A program made the position numbers and the translations under genes. Below are positions 26,588-35,826 of a DNA stretch of 64,000 bases, piece after piece. The stretch is taken from positions 7,647,001 through 7,711,000 of the forward strand of contig NZ_CP121634.1 of the NCBI RefSeq assembly GCF_029714945.1, written 5' to 3'. The notes under the pieces are model-generated. The model ran no database searches. It saw only the letters and a program-made list of their open reading frames with translations, and had not been told where the DNA came from. Position 1 is the stretch's first letter. Each line of letters starts with the position of its first letter. The stretch is from Bradyrhizobium sp. CIAT3101. Its GTDB lineage: Bacteria; Pseudomonadota; Alphaproteobacteria; Rhizobiales; Xanthobacteraceae.

Positions 26588-27814
26588 TCAACTCCGCCGC
26601 GCTCCATAAGTCGGCGGCGGCGCCTGCACCGTTGGCGCGGCGGCAGCGAACAGTTCGTCCTTGCGCCCCGAGAGCGGGGGATAGATGCGTTTGCAGTTGA
26701 TGGTCTGCTTGGTCGCCTTGGCTGCCTGGCCGGTCGTGCGCACCTCGCGGTCCCACCCCTCTGTGTAGAGCGCGCCCCAATCGCCGAGATCGAGCACGGT
26801 GACGTACCAGTCGATCCTCAGCGGCAGCAGCGGTTGGCCGACGAGATCGGCCACTACATTGTGGCCGGCGAAGCGGCCCATGGGACGGGCGAACTGGCAA
26901 GACATCACGGTCGGATGTAAGCCATCGACCACGCTCGAGGCGACGTCGCCGGCGGCGAAGACGCCCGGCAGATCCGTGACCCGCATGAAGGGATCGACCA
27001 GAAGGCGCCCGAGGCGATCGCGCGCGCCCCCAAAGTTTTCGGCGAGCCGGCTCGCGCGCATGCCGGCGCACCAGATCACCGTCTGCGTCGCGATGAACTC
27101 GCCTGAGCTCAAGCGAACGCCGGCAGCTTCGACCGACGCGATGCGCACGCCGAGCCGCGTCTCGACCTCGAGCGACGATAAAGCGGTCTCGATGACGGGG
27201 CGCGCGTGGTCGCCGATCGTGGCGCCGACCGCGGGATTGGGATCGACCAGGATGATGCGGCGACTGCCGGTGATACCGGCGTGCACCAGCCGGTCAGGCA
27301 TTTCGGCGGCAACCTCGATGCCGGTGAAGCCGGCGCCGACCACCACGATCGTCGACCGACCCGGCGACGGCGCGCTGCGTCCGAGCGAGGTGAGATGATC
27401 CTCGAGGCGAAGCGCCGCGGCATAGGTGTCGACGTCGAATGCATGTTCGGCGAGGCCCGGAATATCCGGCCGCATCACCTCGCTGCCGAGCGCCAGCACG
27501 AGGCGATCGTAACTCAGCGTCTGCTCGCCGCTGCTCGTCACCAGCGCGATCTGGCGCCGCGCCGGATCGACCGCCTCGACTTCGCCGAGACCGTGCGTGA
27601 CGCCGATCGGATCGAGCAGTTGCGGAAGCGGCAGCGCAACCTCGCTGAGGTCGACCTCGTAATTGCGCACGCGGATGTTGTGATAGGGATTGCGGTCGAT
27701 GACGTGGATCTCGATGTCGCGGCCGGCCGCACCCATCTCGTCGCGCATGCGCGCGGCTCCGATGGCCGCCCACAGGCCTGCAAATCCGGCGCCGAGCACG
27801 ACGATACGCGCCAT
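26588..27814 (-). CDS. NDH-2-like NAD(P)/FAD-dependent oxidoreductase
   Basis: Flavoprotein of the pyridine-nucleotide-disulfide family, 408 aa, resembling type II NADH dehydrogenase. FAD motif is VVLGAGFAGLWAAIG at the N-terminus; the NAD(P) motif IVVVGAGFTGIEVAAEM is at about 150-166. FAAGDVASSVVDG and VMSCQFARPMGRFAGHNV are FAD-contact blocks. Expected role is electron transfer from NAD(P)H to quinone or a soluble acceptor. The ATG at 27814 is the family start. The AraC-type gene 117 bases upstream on the same strand is a likely regulator. Confidence 0.85.
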   Translation of the reverse strand: MARIVVLGAGFAGLWAAIGAARMRDEMGAAGRDIEIHVIDRNPYHNIRVRNYEVDLSEVALPLPQLLDPIGVTHGLGEVEAVDPARRQIALVTSSGEQTLSYDRLVLALGSEVMRPDIPGLAEHAFDVDTYAAALRLEDHLTSLGRSAPSPGRSTIVVVGAGFTGIEVAAEMPDRLVHAGITGSRRIILVDPNPAVGATIGDHARPVIETALSSLEVETRLGVRIASVEAAGVRLSSGEFIATQTVIWCAGMRASRLAENFGGARDRLGRLLVDPFMRVTDLPGVFAAGDVASSVVDGLHPTVMSCQFARPMGRFAGHNVVADLVGQPLLPLRIDWYVTVLDLGDWGALYTEGWDREVRTTGQAAKATKQTINCKRIYPPLSGRKDELFAAAAPTVQAPPPTYGARRS

Positions 27815-27931
27815 GTCCGTTGACTTCGCTGTTCGAGACCATCCGGCGATCTGTGCCGCGTGCACAGATATAGCTCAATCATCCGGATCGACCAACTGCG
27901 GCAGCAGTCGACTGCTGCCCAAAATCGGGCC

Positions 27932-28891
27932 TCAGGCCTCGCGCAGCTCCGAGGGCGTCGCGCCAAAACGCTTGCGGAAGGCGCGATTGAAATAGGACAG
28001 ATCCGAGAAGCCCGAGGAATGCGCGATGTCGCTGATCTTGCGCGCCCGCGCGCGGGGATCGCCGAGCAGTTTTCGCGCCAGCAGCAGGCGCTGCTCCAGC
28101 ACGAACTCGGTGAAGGTGGTGCCGGCCTGCTCGAACAGCCGCTGAGCCTGGCGCGGGCTGAGCCCCGAGCGGGTCGCGACCTCGGACAGGCAGAGATCGT
28201 TGCGGCCGAGCGCGGCCATCACGTCGGCGCGCATGAGATCGAGACGGGCCGCCGCATGGCCGCGACCGCGCGCGAGCGCCGCGTGCTCGGCGTCGGTGCC
28301 GAGCAGGAGGCCGACGAGATCGACCATGTGCTGCGCGGTCAGGCGCTGGCCGACGGCGTCGAGATGCGGCGCGTGGTGGGCGGCAAGCGCGTGATAACGG
28401 AAGATGGTCTCGGCGACCACCCCGTCCGACAGCACCTGGGACAGCTTCTCCTCGGCGCGCGGATTGATGTCCAGCAGCGCGCGGCGCGGCATGCGAATGG
28501 TGGTGAAGCGGTTCTCATCGGTGTGACCGACGCTGCCGGTGATGGCCATGTCGGCAAGCACCATCTGCGCCGGCGCGAGCTCGACCGTATGGCCATTCTG
28601 CCGGACGCTGACGAGGCCGGCATGCGCGGCGATCAGCACGAGATCGTCACTGCCGTCGGCGAGACCGCTCTGCGTGCGCGAATATTGCGCGGAGGAGCCT
28701 TCGGGAATGGCGAGCGCGATATTGTCGACCACGCTGATCTGCAACCGGCAGTCGATGCTGTCGCCCTGGCTCGGTCCGATCTCGAGGCCACAGGCCCCCA
28801 AGGCCCTGTCGCGCCAATGTTCGAACGCCGGCCCCTGCGGCAGGCCTGCATATTGGTGAATAAAGACGCCCGGCGGCTTGGCTGCATCCAT
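27932..28891 (-). CDS. AraC-family transcriptional regulator
   Basis: Regulator of 319 aa. The N-terminal sensory part (about residues 1-200) is of the AraC-binding-like/cupin_6 type, and the C-terminal double helix-turn-helix (about 215-318) ends in SGFSDLSYFNRAFRKRFGATP, the classic AraC signature. The ATG at 28891 (MDAAKPPGVF) is preferred to a longer opening. Positioned directly upstream of the NDH-2-like gene, it probably activates it; the inducer is unknown. Confidence 0.88.
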   Translation of the reverse strand: MDAAKPPGVFIHQYAGLPQGPAFEHWRDRALGACGLEIGPSQGDSIDCRLQISVVDNIALAIPEGSSAQYSRTQSGLADGSDDLVLIAAHAGLVSVRQNGHTVELAPAQMVLADMAITGSVGHTDENRFTTIRMPRRALLDINPRAEEKLSQVLSDGVVAETIFRYHALAAHHAPHLDAVGQRLTAQHMVDLVGLLLGTDAEHAALARGRGHAAARLDLMRADVMAALGRNDLCLSEVATRSGLSPRQAQRLFEQAGTTFTEFVLEQRLLLARKLLGDPRARARKISDIAHSSGFSDLSYFNRAFRKRFGATPSELREA

Positions 28892-29060
28892 CTGGTTTCT
28901 AGCCCCTCTCCGGCACCATGATCGGCTGTGCCGACTGCAAATTCCGGGCATTTGACGCCGGGACATGCATGGAGGTTCAAATCACAGGTGGATTCAGCAA
29001 GACTTGTCGGATTGCGACGGAGAAACGGACCGTCGCGACAATTATGCGCCGTTGGGGCGG

Positions 29061-30164
29061 CTACTTCTTCGCCGGAACCTGGGGCTGGGACGGCGGCACG
29101 GTTTCGATCAGCTTGCCGGAAAACACCGGCGCCGAGGTCGGCTGGCCGTTGGGCGAGCCGCCCGACTGCTCGACCGTGACGGCATAGGTTGCGCCGTTGA
29201 CGACATCGGCATCGTAACCGGCGAGCACCGGGCGCGCCGTGAAGTCGCCGTTACTGATCACGCCCAGCGAACGCGGGCGCGGCAACCTGTCGGAGATCAG
29301 CCAGAGCTCAAAGCTCTTGCCCGGCTCCGGCGTCGCACCGACCTTGCGCACCGTGAAGTTCTTGGTCGCCCCGTCGATGGTGAGGATGAAGGCGGGGCCG
29401 CCGCTCTGGCCCTGCAGCAGCGCGACATATTGCGCGGGCGAAGACAGCGGCGCGGCCGGTGCCTTGAGCTCGACCGTCTGGATGCGCGGTGCGGGCCGCA
29501 GCGCGCCGGGCAGCGCATCGGGCAGGAAGATCTGGAGCGACAGCGTCACCAGCAAGGCGGCCGCAAGCGCGCCCACGGCGGAGGCGATCGTGCGCCAGCG
29601 CTTCACGCGGCGCTCGAGATGGATCACGTTGCTGCCGTCGACGACCGGCGCCGGCGTCGCGGGCGTCACGCTCGGATCGGGCGCATGGGTCTGCGGCACG
29701 AACTGCGGCGGGAAAATCGGAACGGCATCGGAGTTGGAATCGGGCAACGCCTGCGGCGGCACGTCCAGCGACTGAGGTTCCGGTGATGGCGTCTCTGGCG
29801 TGGAAGACTCTGGCGCCGAAGACTCTGTCGTTGAAGCCTCGGGTGATGAAGGCGCCGGCGAATAGAACTCCGGCAGTGGTGGCGGCGGCGGCGCCTCCGA
29901 CGGCACCGGCGGCGCTTCGAGCGAATCCCGCAACGTTAGCGTCTGCGCGATCGCGCGCTGGATGTTCTCCCACACGATCGGCCGCGGCTCGATCGTGCCG
30001 ACCATCTGATTGAGGACGCCGAGCCGGAATTCCCAGGCCTGCACGACCGCGGCGAACTCCTGGTCCACCGCCATCATGGTCGCGACCTGCGCGCGCTCGT
30101 CGGCCTCGAGTGTGCCGAGCGCATATTCCGCGGCGAGCGCGATATGGTCCTCGCTGTAGGCCAT
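29061..30164 (-). CDS. RskA-type anti-sigma factor with long Pro/Ser-rich linker
   Basis: Membrane anti-sigma factor, 367 aa. The N-terminal cytoplasmic domain (about residues 1-75, EDHIALAAEYALGTLEADERA) holds the cognate sigma factor. An unusually long Pro/Ser/Glu/Thr-rich linker (about 80-175) follows, then a TM helix (about 190-215) and the C-terminal RskA domain, ending near FSGKLIETVPP. The ATG at 30164 has AGGA upstream. It is encoded just after the ECF sigma factor, with a palindromic repeat between, so this is the sigK/rskA arrangement. Signal presumably acts through proteolysis of this protein. Confidence 0.85.
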   Translation of the reverse strand: MAYSEDHIALAAEYALGTLEADERAQVATMMAVDQEFAAVVQAWEFRLGVLNQMVGTIEPRPIVWENIQRAIAQTLTLRDSLEAPPVPSEAPPPPPLPEFYSPAPSSPEASTTESSAPESSTPETPSPEPQSLDVPPQALPDSNSDAVPIFPPQFVPQTHAPDPSVTPATPAPVVDGSNVIHLERRVKRWRTIASAVGALAAALLVTLSLQIFLPDALPGALRPAPRIQTVELKAPAAPLSSPAQYVALLQGQSGGPAFILTIDGATKNFTVRKVGATPEPGKSFELWLISDRLPRPRSLGVISNGDFTARPVLAGYDADVVNGATYAVTVEQSGGSPNGQPTSAPVFSGKLIETVPPSQPQVPAKK

Positions 30165-30173
30165 CACTTTCCT

Positions 30174-30330
30174 TCACCTCTCCCATAGGGAGAGGTCGAT
30201 TTGCTGCTGGCGATGCGAAGCATCGTCCAGCGCAAATCGGGTGAGGGGTTCAGGTCCCACGAGAGAGTGCAGCCCCTCACCCGGCTTGCATCTTGCGATG
30301 CAATCCGACCTCTCCCGATGGGAGAGGCGA
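30174..30330. repeat. Palindromic repeat, CCTCTCCC-type
   Basis: Two hairpins CCTCTCCCATAGGGAGAGG and ACCTCTCCCGATGGGAGAGG flank a GTGAGGGG/CCCCTCAC pair. The right half matches a copy at 53757-53820. The element sits in the transcript between sigma and anti-sigma genes, so it may affect their relative expression. Confidence 0.7.
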
Positions 30331-30370
30331 AGAAAGGACGCCGCGTCAGCACATACACTCCCATCATCCT

Positions 30371-30916
30371 CTAAAGTCCGAGACACTCCCGGATATCCAG
30401 CATGCTGCGCCGCAGCCACGTCTTCACCGTGTTGACGGGCGCTGCGAATTTCTCCGCCAATTGCTCGCGGCTCCAGCCGTTGTAATAGGCGAGAAGCACG
30501 AGCCGCTGACGGTCCGGCTCGAGGCGACCAATGCATTCCAGCAGCCGCTTCAACTCCTCGGACATCTCCCGGCGCGCCAGGGGATCGGGACTGTCGGCGG
30601 CGACATCCATCGCCTGCGGCTCCTCCTCGATGGAGGCCTCCGTCTTCTTGCGAACGATATCGATGGCGCGGTTGCGCGCGATCGACGCCATCCACGTGAT
30701 CGGCGATGACAGCGTCGGATTGAACTGGCCGGCGCTGTTCCAGATCTTGACGTAGGTCTCCTGAATGACCTCCTCTGCGAGATCCTGTCGGCGCAAGATA
30801 CGGAGGACGACGCCATAGAGTTTCGCGCGCGTGGCGGCGTAGAGGCGCTCGAACGCGGCCTGGTCGCGCTTCGACACCGCCTCGATCAGCCCGACCAGCT
30901 CTGCTGGCGTCAGCAT
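30371..30916 (-). CDS. ECF sigma factor (SigK-like)
   Basis: Extracytoplasmic-function sigma-70 factor, 181 aa. Region 2 (about residues 25-95) contains DLAEEVIQETYVKIW and NRAIDIVRKK; region 4 (about 120-175) contains the helix-turn-helix NGWSREQLAEKFAAPVNTVKTWLRRSM. It recruits RNA polymerase to stress promoters. The ATG at 30916 follows a G-rich ribosome site. The neighbouring anti-sigma gene is its presumed partner. Targets cannot be determined here. Confidence 0.9.
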   Translation of the reverse strand: MLTPAELVGLIEAVSKRDQAAFERLYAATRAKLYGVVLRILRRQDLAEEVIQETYVKIWNSAGQFNPTLSSPITWMASIARNRAIDIVRKKTEASIEEEPQAMDVAADSPDPLARREMSEELKRLLECIGRLEPDRQRLVLLAYYNGWSREQLAEKFAAPVNTVKTWLRRSMLDIRECLGL

Positions 30917-31033
30917 TCAGCCCCCCAAAGCTCAGGCCCGTCGCATCCGCGCAGACCCCGGCACTCGGCTACCATAGCGCGCGGTCAAGCCCGTCACCAA
31001 GAGGCGGCGCGCCGCGCTGTGGACAGCGCACGC

Positions 31034-31059
31034 AAAAACCCGGACCTTGCGGGTCCGGG
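31034..31059 (-). terminator. Rho-independent terminator after fliJ
   Basis: Read on the minus strand: stem CCCGGACC / GGTCCGGG with a five-base loop, immediately followed by TTTTTGCG. It lies 39 bases beyond the fliJ stop. This is the clearest intrinsic terminator in the window. Confidence 0.85.
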
Positions 31060-31097
31060 CTCGCAAATTCTCTAGCGATTTTGACCGCTGGCGGCCG

Positions 31098-31517
31098 TCA
31101 GGCGACGGCGCCGATGCGGGAACGCATCAGGCCGATGCTGTCGAGATCGGCCTGCTCGCGGGCATTTTCCTCGGCGCGCTCGCGGGCCTGGTCGCGCTCG
31201 TCCAGGAGCTCGACCTTCTTCAGCTCCTCGAAAGCCTCGCCGAGCGCGGCCTTGGCCTCCTCGAGCTGGCCCCTCAGCTCGTCGGCCGAGCGGGTCAGGT
31301 TCTCGCGGCGCTGGATGGCGGCCTTGGCATAGGTCGGATAGGCGAAATGCGCGGGGTCGTTGATCCCGGCGCGGTCCTGCTCGGTCTGGATCTCGCGATC
31401 CAGATCGGTCGACATCCGCTGGAAGTCGGCGATCATGGACTCGATCTGGGCGACCCGGCGGCGCTTCTCGTCGACCTGAAACTTCTTCAGGCGAATGAGG
31501 GTATCACGTGACTTCAT
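31098..31517 (-). CDS. fliJ: Flagellar export protein FliJ
   Basis: Cytoplasmic chaperone/stalk of the flagellar export ATPase, 139 aa, close to the usual 140-150. It is nearly all coiled coil (for example DLDREIQTEQDRAG and LRGQLEEAKAALGEAFEEL), the FliJ fold that links FliI to FlhA. The ATG at 31517 has GGGGAG upstream. It lies downstream of fliI on the same strand and is followed by a strong terminator. Confidence 0.9.
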   Translation of the reverse strand: MKSRDTLIRLKKFQVDEKRRRVAQIESMIADFQRMSTDLDREIQTEQDRAGINDPAHFAYPTYAKAAIQRRENLTRSADELRGQLEEAKAALGEAFEELKKVELLDERDQARERAEENAREQADLDSIGLMRSRIGAVA

Positions 31518-31561
31518 CGACTCGTACTCCCCAGAAGTCCCTTAGCTGCACGTGGGACGGC

Positions 31562-31598
31562 ACCGGTCTCCCCACTGGCCCGATTGGGGCCAAGACCG
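31562..31598 (-). other. Inverted repeat between fliI and fliJ
   Basis: CCGGTCT and AGACCGG arms enclose a GGCCC/TGGGGCC-like centre in the 121-bp fliI-fliJ spacer. It could be an attenuator or mRNA-stability hairpin setting the fliI:fliJ ratio. No T-tract follows. Confidence 0.35.
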
Positions 31599-31638
31599 GC
31601 TCTGCTACTCTGTGGGATCGGATGATGACGGGACAAAG

Positions 31639-32964
31639 TTAGCGTTCCGTTTCCAAATTGCCGAGGATTTGCGCCAACTGCCGGTAACCATCGGCCAGTG
31701 AGGCATTTTCGTCCTTGCGCTGCCGCAGGAAGGCCTCCAGCGGCTCGTGCAGGCGGATCGCCTCGTCAACCTCGGGGCTGGAGCCGGCCCGGTAGGCGCC
31801 GAGCCGGATCAGCTCCTCCATATCGGCGTAGGTCGCCATCACCGCCCGCGCCTTCTGGATGGTCGGCCAGAACTGCGGATCGGCCGATTTCGGCATGGTG
31901 CGCGACACCGATTTGAGGATGTTGATGGCCGGGTAGCGGCCGCGCTCCGCGATCGAGCGCTGCATCACGATGTGGCCGTCGAGGATGCCGCGGACGGCGT
32001 CGGCGATCGGCTCGTTGTGATCGTCGCCGTCGACGAGCACGGTGAAGATCGCGGTGATGGCGCCCTCGCCCAGCCCCGGTCCGGCGCGCTCCAGGAGCTT
32101 CGGCAACTCGGTGAAGACGGTCGGCGTGTAGCCCTTGGCGGTCGGCGGCTCGCCGGCGGACAGTCCGATCTCGCGCTGGGCCATGGCGAAACGCGTCACC
32201 GAATCCATCAGGCAGAGGACGTCCTGGCCCTCGTCGCGAAAATATTCGGCGACCGCGAGCGTCAGGTACGCGGCCTGCCGCCGCATCAGGGCCGGCTCGT
32301 CGGAGGTCGCGACCACCACGACGGAGCGCGCCAGGCCCTCCTCGCCGAGGTCGTCCTGCAAGAACTCCTGCACCTCGCGGCCGCGTTCGCCGATCAGCCC
32401 GATGACGCTGACGGCGGCATCGACGTTGCGCGCGAGCATCGAGAGCAGCACGGATTTGCCGACGCCGGACCCTGCGAAGATGCCCATGCGCTGGCCGCGG
32501 CAGCAGGTGAGGAAGGTGTTCATCGCGCGCACGCCGAGATCGAGCGGGCTGCCGACGCGCTTGCGCGAATGCGCCGGCGGCGGCGAATTGCGGTACGGCA
32601 TCGGCGAGGCGCCCTGCGGCAACGGTCCCTTGCCGTCGATCGGTTCGCCCAGCGCATTGACGACGCGGCCGAGCCAGGCCGACGACGGACGGACCTGATT
32701 GGCGGCATTGGCGATGACGGCCTTGCAGCCGCGGCGCACACCGTCGAGGCCGGCGAACGGCATCACGACAGCGTTGTTGCCGGAGAAGCCGATCACCTCG
32801 CAGGGGATCGAACGGTTGGCGCCGGTCTCGATCACCAGCCGTGCACCGACCGACATCGCATGGATCGGGCCGGCAACCTCGACCATCAGGCCGCGCACGC
32901 CGACCACACGGCCATAGATATTGACACCGTCGATGTCGCCGATCTGTTCAGCCAACGCCTTCAT
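31639..32964 (-). CDS. fliI: Flagellum-specific ATPase FliI
   Basis: Hexameric ATPase that drives unloading of flagellar export substrates, 441 aa, standard length. Walker A is GSGVGKSVL (about residue 165), Walker B lies at [12 protein letters not shown], and the arginine-finger region is near [10 protein letters not shown]. The ATG at 32964 is used. It is divergent from ctrA across a 414-bp region with CtrA-like boxes and upstream of fliJ on the same strand. Confidence 0.95.
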   Translation of the reverse strand: MKALAEQIGDIDGVNIYGRVVGVRGLMVEVAGPIHAMSVGARLVIETGANRSIPCEVIGFSGNNAVVMPFAGLDGVRRGCKAVIANAANQVRPSSAWLGRVVNALGEPIDGKGPLPQGASPMPYRNSPPPAHSRKRVGSPLDLGVRAMNTFLTCCRGQRMGIFAGSGVGKSVLLSMLARNVDAAVSVIGLIGERGREVQEFLQDDLGEEGLARSVVVVATSDEPALMRRQAAYLTLAVAEYFRDEGQDVLCLMDSVTRFAMAQREIGLSAGEPPTAKGYTPTVFTELPKLLERAGPGLGEGAITAIFTVLVDGDDHNEPIADAVRGILDGHIVMQRSIAERGRYPAINILKSVSRTMPKSADPQFWPTIQKARAVMATYADMEELIRLGAYRAGSSPEVDEAIRLHEPLEAFLRQRKDENASLADGYRQLAQILGNLETER

Positions 32965-33378
32965 ATGAGGGCCTTCATAGGGGACGCGCCTGCATGATCG
33001 GGGCCTTCATGGCGAAACCCTTAAATTTCGCCATATTTCTGAACGGCGCTTAACTTCGTGTTTACCCGCATCGTTAATCATTGCGTCACTGTCTTTGTGA
33101 CTGAGCGTGGCTCCCCTTCAGAAGAAGGCTGAGTCGCGGGAGTCGGTTAGGCCCGTCTCTTAAAGTGGAACTTGAACGGAGCCGGATAACGAAAGCTGCT
33201 TCAGCGCAAGACCTTAGGGCGATTCGAGAAAAATTGCACCGGGGGGACTTGCGTTCCAGAATCAGGATTTGTTAACCATCTGTTGTCAGGATCCGAATCA
33301 GTTGTTCAAAGGCGTTTTGTTGAGTGCCGCGAATGCGGCCGACCTGACGCCCAGGAGCGGCGACTATGGGGAACTGGC
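32965..33378. promoter_or_regulatory. ctrA/fliI divergent regulatory region with GANTC cluster
   Basis: This 414-bp gap contains no gene. It has five GANTC (CcrM methylation) sites at 33131, 33140, 33221, 33259 and 33295. Two CtrA-like boxes are present, at 33050-33065 (TTAA-N7-TTTAC) and 33272-33287 (TTAA-N7-TTGTC). In Caulobacter, ctrA promoters are controlled by CcrM methylation and by CtrA itself, so this layout fits autoregulation. Confidence 0.65.
33050..33065 (+). promoter_or_regulatory. Candidate CtrA box between fliI and ctrA
   Basis: TTAA, seven bases, TTTAC; one mismatch to TTAA-N7-TTAAC. It is 85 bp upstream of fliI and 314 bp upstream of ctrA, so either gene may be the target. 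Confidence 0.45.
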
Positions 33379-34080
33379 ATGCGCGTTTTGCTGATTGAAG
33401 ATGACAGCGCCGTCGCGCAGTCGATCGAGCTGATGCTGAAGTCTGAGAGCTTCAATGTCTACACGACCGACTTGGGGGAAGAAGGCGTCGATCTCGGTAA
33501 ATTATACGATTACGACATTATCCTTCTCGACCTCAACCTGCCCGACATGTCCGGCTACGACGTGCTCAAGCAGCTTCGGGTCTCCAAGATCAAGACACCG
33601 ATCCTGATCCTCTCCGGCCTCGCCGGCATCGAGGACAAGGTCAAGGGTCTCGGCGTCGGCGCCGACGACTACATGACCAAACCCTTCCACAAGGACGAGC
33701 TGGTTGCCCGCATCCACGCGATCGTGCGCCGCTCCAAGGGTCACGCCCAGTCGGTCATCCAGACCGGCGACCTCGTCGTCAACCTCGACACCAAGACGGT
33801 CGAAGTCGGCGGCCAGCGCGTGCACCTGACCGGTAAGGAATACCAGATGCTGGAGCTGCTCTCGCTCCGCAAGGGTACGACCCTCACCAAGGAAATGTTC
33901 CTCAACCACCTCTATGGCGGCATGGACGAGCCCGAGCTGAAGATCATCGACGTCTTCATCTGCAAGCTCCGCAAGAAGCTCGCCAACGCTTCCGAGGGAC
34001 GCAACTTCATCGAGACCGTGTGGGGCCGCGGCTACGTGCTGCGCGAGCCGCACGAGCACGAAGAGCGCATCCCGGCCTGA
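33379..34080 (+). CDS. ctrA: Cell-cycle response regulator CtrA
   Basis: OmpR-type response regulator, 233 aa (Caulobacter CtrA has 231). The receiver domain (1-120) begins [20 protein letters not shown], with the phosphoacceptor Asp in [11 protein letters not shown] and Lys in [10 protein letters not shown]. The winged-helix DNA-binding domain (about 130-225) contains [12 protein letters not shown] and [12 protein letters not shown]. It is the master regulator of cell cycle, flagellar and chemotaxis genes in alphaproteobacteria, phosphorylated via CckA-ChpT. The ATG at 33379 follows GGGGA. Its ChpT partner is encoded at 46332-46985. Confidence 0.97.
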   Translation: MRVLLIEDDSAVAQSIELMLKSESFNVYTTDLGEEGVDLGKLYDYDIILLDLNLPDMSGYDVLKQLRVSKIKTPILILSGLAGIEDKVKGLGVGADDYMTKPFHKDELVARIHAIVRRSKGHAQSVIQTGDLVVNLDTKTVEVGGQRVHLTGKEYQMLELLSLRKGTTLTKEMFLNHLYGGMDEPELKIIDVFICKLRKKLANASEGRNFIETVWGRGYVLREPHEHEERIPA

Positions 34081-34168
34081 TCCGTTTACGTCGCGAGCCC
34101 CCGTCGGGCTCGCTCCTCCCAGCCTGGACCCCGCCGCAAATGGCGGGGTTTTGTTTTTTGGGGCTTTG

Positions 34169-35752
34169 TCAGGCGCCCGCGAACGCGGGGCTTGCGAGCG
34201 GCGCGCTCCTGACCGGGACGCGCGCGGCCGTCTCGCGCAGCCAGGCGATCAACGCGTAGCCGATGATGAATCCGAACGCGAAGGTCGGGAGCACGAAGGA
34301 CCAGAAGAACGTCCAGCCCGAGACGTTGTCGACGACCTCCATGACCGGCATCGGGCTGACCTGGTGGATGGCCAGCAGCACCCACAGCAGCACCGTCATG
34401 CCGCCGCCGAAGACGAGGCCATCGCGCAACCGCCGTGTCTTGCGCGACCGCCTGCCCCAGGTCGAATCCTGCACCAGCAGGGCCGCCATCGCTGCGATCC
34501 CCCAGGGGAAGATCAAAATCGGCAGCTCGCGCAGGACCACGTCGAGATAGGGCTTTTGCGGAAACTGGTAGAAGTCGAACGCGGCCTGAATCGGGAACAG
34601 GATCAGCGCGCTCCAGAGACCGATCGTGAGAATGAATCCGATCGGCAGCCGGCCGAAGATGGTCTCGTTCGCAAACGCGTATTGGCGCTTGAAATAATAG
34701 ACCAGCCAGAAGTTCACGATCAGGTACAGCGGCGTCATCAGCAGCGTCCGCATCATGCCGACATACTGGTCTCCAGGCTGGTGGACGATCCTGCCGGACC
34801 CCAGCAGCCACGCCAGGCACCAGATGAAGGCGAAGCCCGCCGCGACCGCCACGAACTTCACGATGCCGGGCGGGGCCGGCTGCAGCGTGAAGCCGATCGC
34901 TCCCAACCTTTTCCTGCTGCGGCCGAGCGTCCATTCGCCGGCGAGTGCTGCGCGCGCTGCGAACAGCAGGAGATTGTTGAGCAGGGAATCCATGTCCTTG
35001 CGCAGATCCTCCAGCATGCACCCCGCCGCGGTCTGGGCGGCCAGCTGAAGCTGGCTGACCGCGCTATGGCGGGTCGAGAGCTGGTCGAGCGCCTGCCAGT
35101 CGTTCGGCTCGACCAGGCTGTCCTCCATGATCGCACCGTAGATCTCGGCGCTGCTCTTGAGCACGCGGACGGTGCGGAAGCAGAGCGCATCGTAGACCGC
35201 GAGCAGCTCGGCATAGAGATCGGAATTGCGCTCCATGAAGGCATCATGGTCCGCGGCCCAGCGCTCGAGATGGAGCATCAGCGTCGAGATCTTGAGGAAG
35301 CGCGACTGGATCGCGGTCGATTGCGTGGCGCGGAAATCGTCGACCTGATAGCCGACCCTGGACAGCTTGCGCTGCAGGCTCGGCATGTCGTCCGGACCGA
35401 CCTGGAACGGTGCCGCGGCCAGTGCATCGCGCAGCGCGAGCGCGCTGACGGGAATGCCGGCCAGCTCCTGGCAGAATTTCCGCCACGCCTTCGGCGCGAC
35501 GGGAATGAGCCACGCGAACATCAGCAGCCACACCGCGGCGAGCGGCGACAGCTTGTCGGGAAGAAAAGCGTAGATCACCAGAAACGGCGTGATGAAGACG
35601 GCGAGGCCGAACAGGAACAGCGGCCGCGTCGTGAAGGAGCGGGTCCCCTTCATGGTGTGAAACCTGAACCAGTAGAACAGCACGACCAGAAGCGGTCCAC
35701 CGAAGGACTCGAAGATCGCGTTCAGGGGTTCTACGACAGAAGCAAGCGGCAC
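34169..35752 (-). CDS. Large polytopic membrane protein of unknown function
   Basis: Unrecognised membrane protein, 527 aa. Three N-terminal hydrophobic segments (about residues 17-90) are followed by a 200-residue soluble, helical region (about 95-300). Six further TM helices follow (about 305-515), including FVAVAAGFAFIWCLAWLLG and PTFAFGFIIGYALIAWL. The start is GTG at 35752 with AGGAG six bases before it. It begins 74 bases after the CHAT-TPR stop on the same strand, so the two probably form an operon. A membrane effector or transport role is possible. An antisense frame here is charged, low-complexity and rejected. Confidence 0.7.
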   Translation of the reverse strand: MPLASVVEPLNAIFESFGGPLLVVLFYWFRFHTMKGTRSFTTRPLFLFGLAVFITPFLVIYAFLPDKLSPLAAVWLLMFAWLIPVAPKAWRKFCQELAGIPVSALALRDALAAAPFQVGPDDMPSLQRKLSRVGYQVDDFRATQSTAIQSRFLKISTLMLHLERWAADHDAFMERNSDLYAELLAVYDALCFRTVRVLKSSAEIYGAIMEDSLVEPNDWQALDQLSTRHSAVSQLQLAAQTAAGCMLEDLRKDMDSLLNNLLLFAARAALAGEWTLGRSRKRLGAIGFTLQPAPPGIVKFVAVAAGFAFIWCLAWLLGSGRIVHQPGDQYVGMMRTLLMTPLYLIVNFWLVYYFKRQYAFANETIFGRLPIGFILTIGLWSALILFPIQAAFDFYQFPQKPYLDVVLRELPILIFPWGIAAMAALLVQDSTWGRRSRKTRRLRDGLVFGGGMTVLLWVLLAIHQVSPMPVMEVVDNVSGWTFFWSFVLPTFAFGFIIGYALIAWLRETAARVPVRSAPLASPAFAGA

Positions 35753-35826
35753 GATGAACTCCTATTGCTAGGGTTCGCTGTTGAAAGGCGCGCCCGACGC
35801 CGCGGCATCCGGCGGTGGCGTGGGAG

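Noticed and set aside
31747..32997. 416-aa plus-strand frame opposite fliI
   Set aside because: fliI shows Walker A and B motifs; the opposite frame is a typical Arg/His/Asp-rich shadow.
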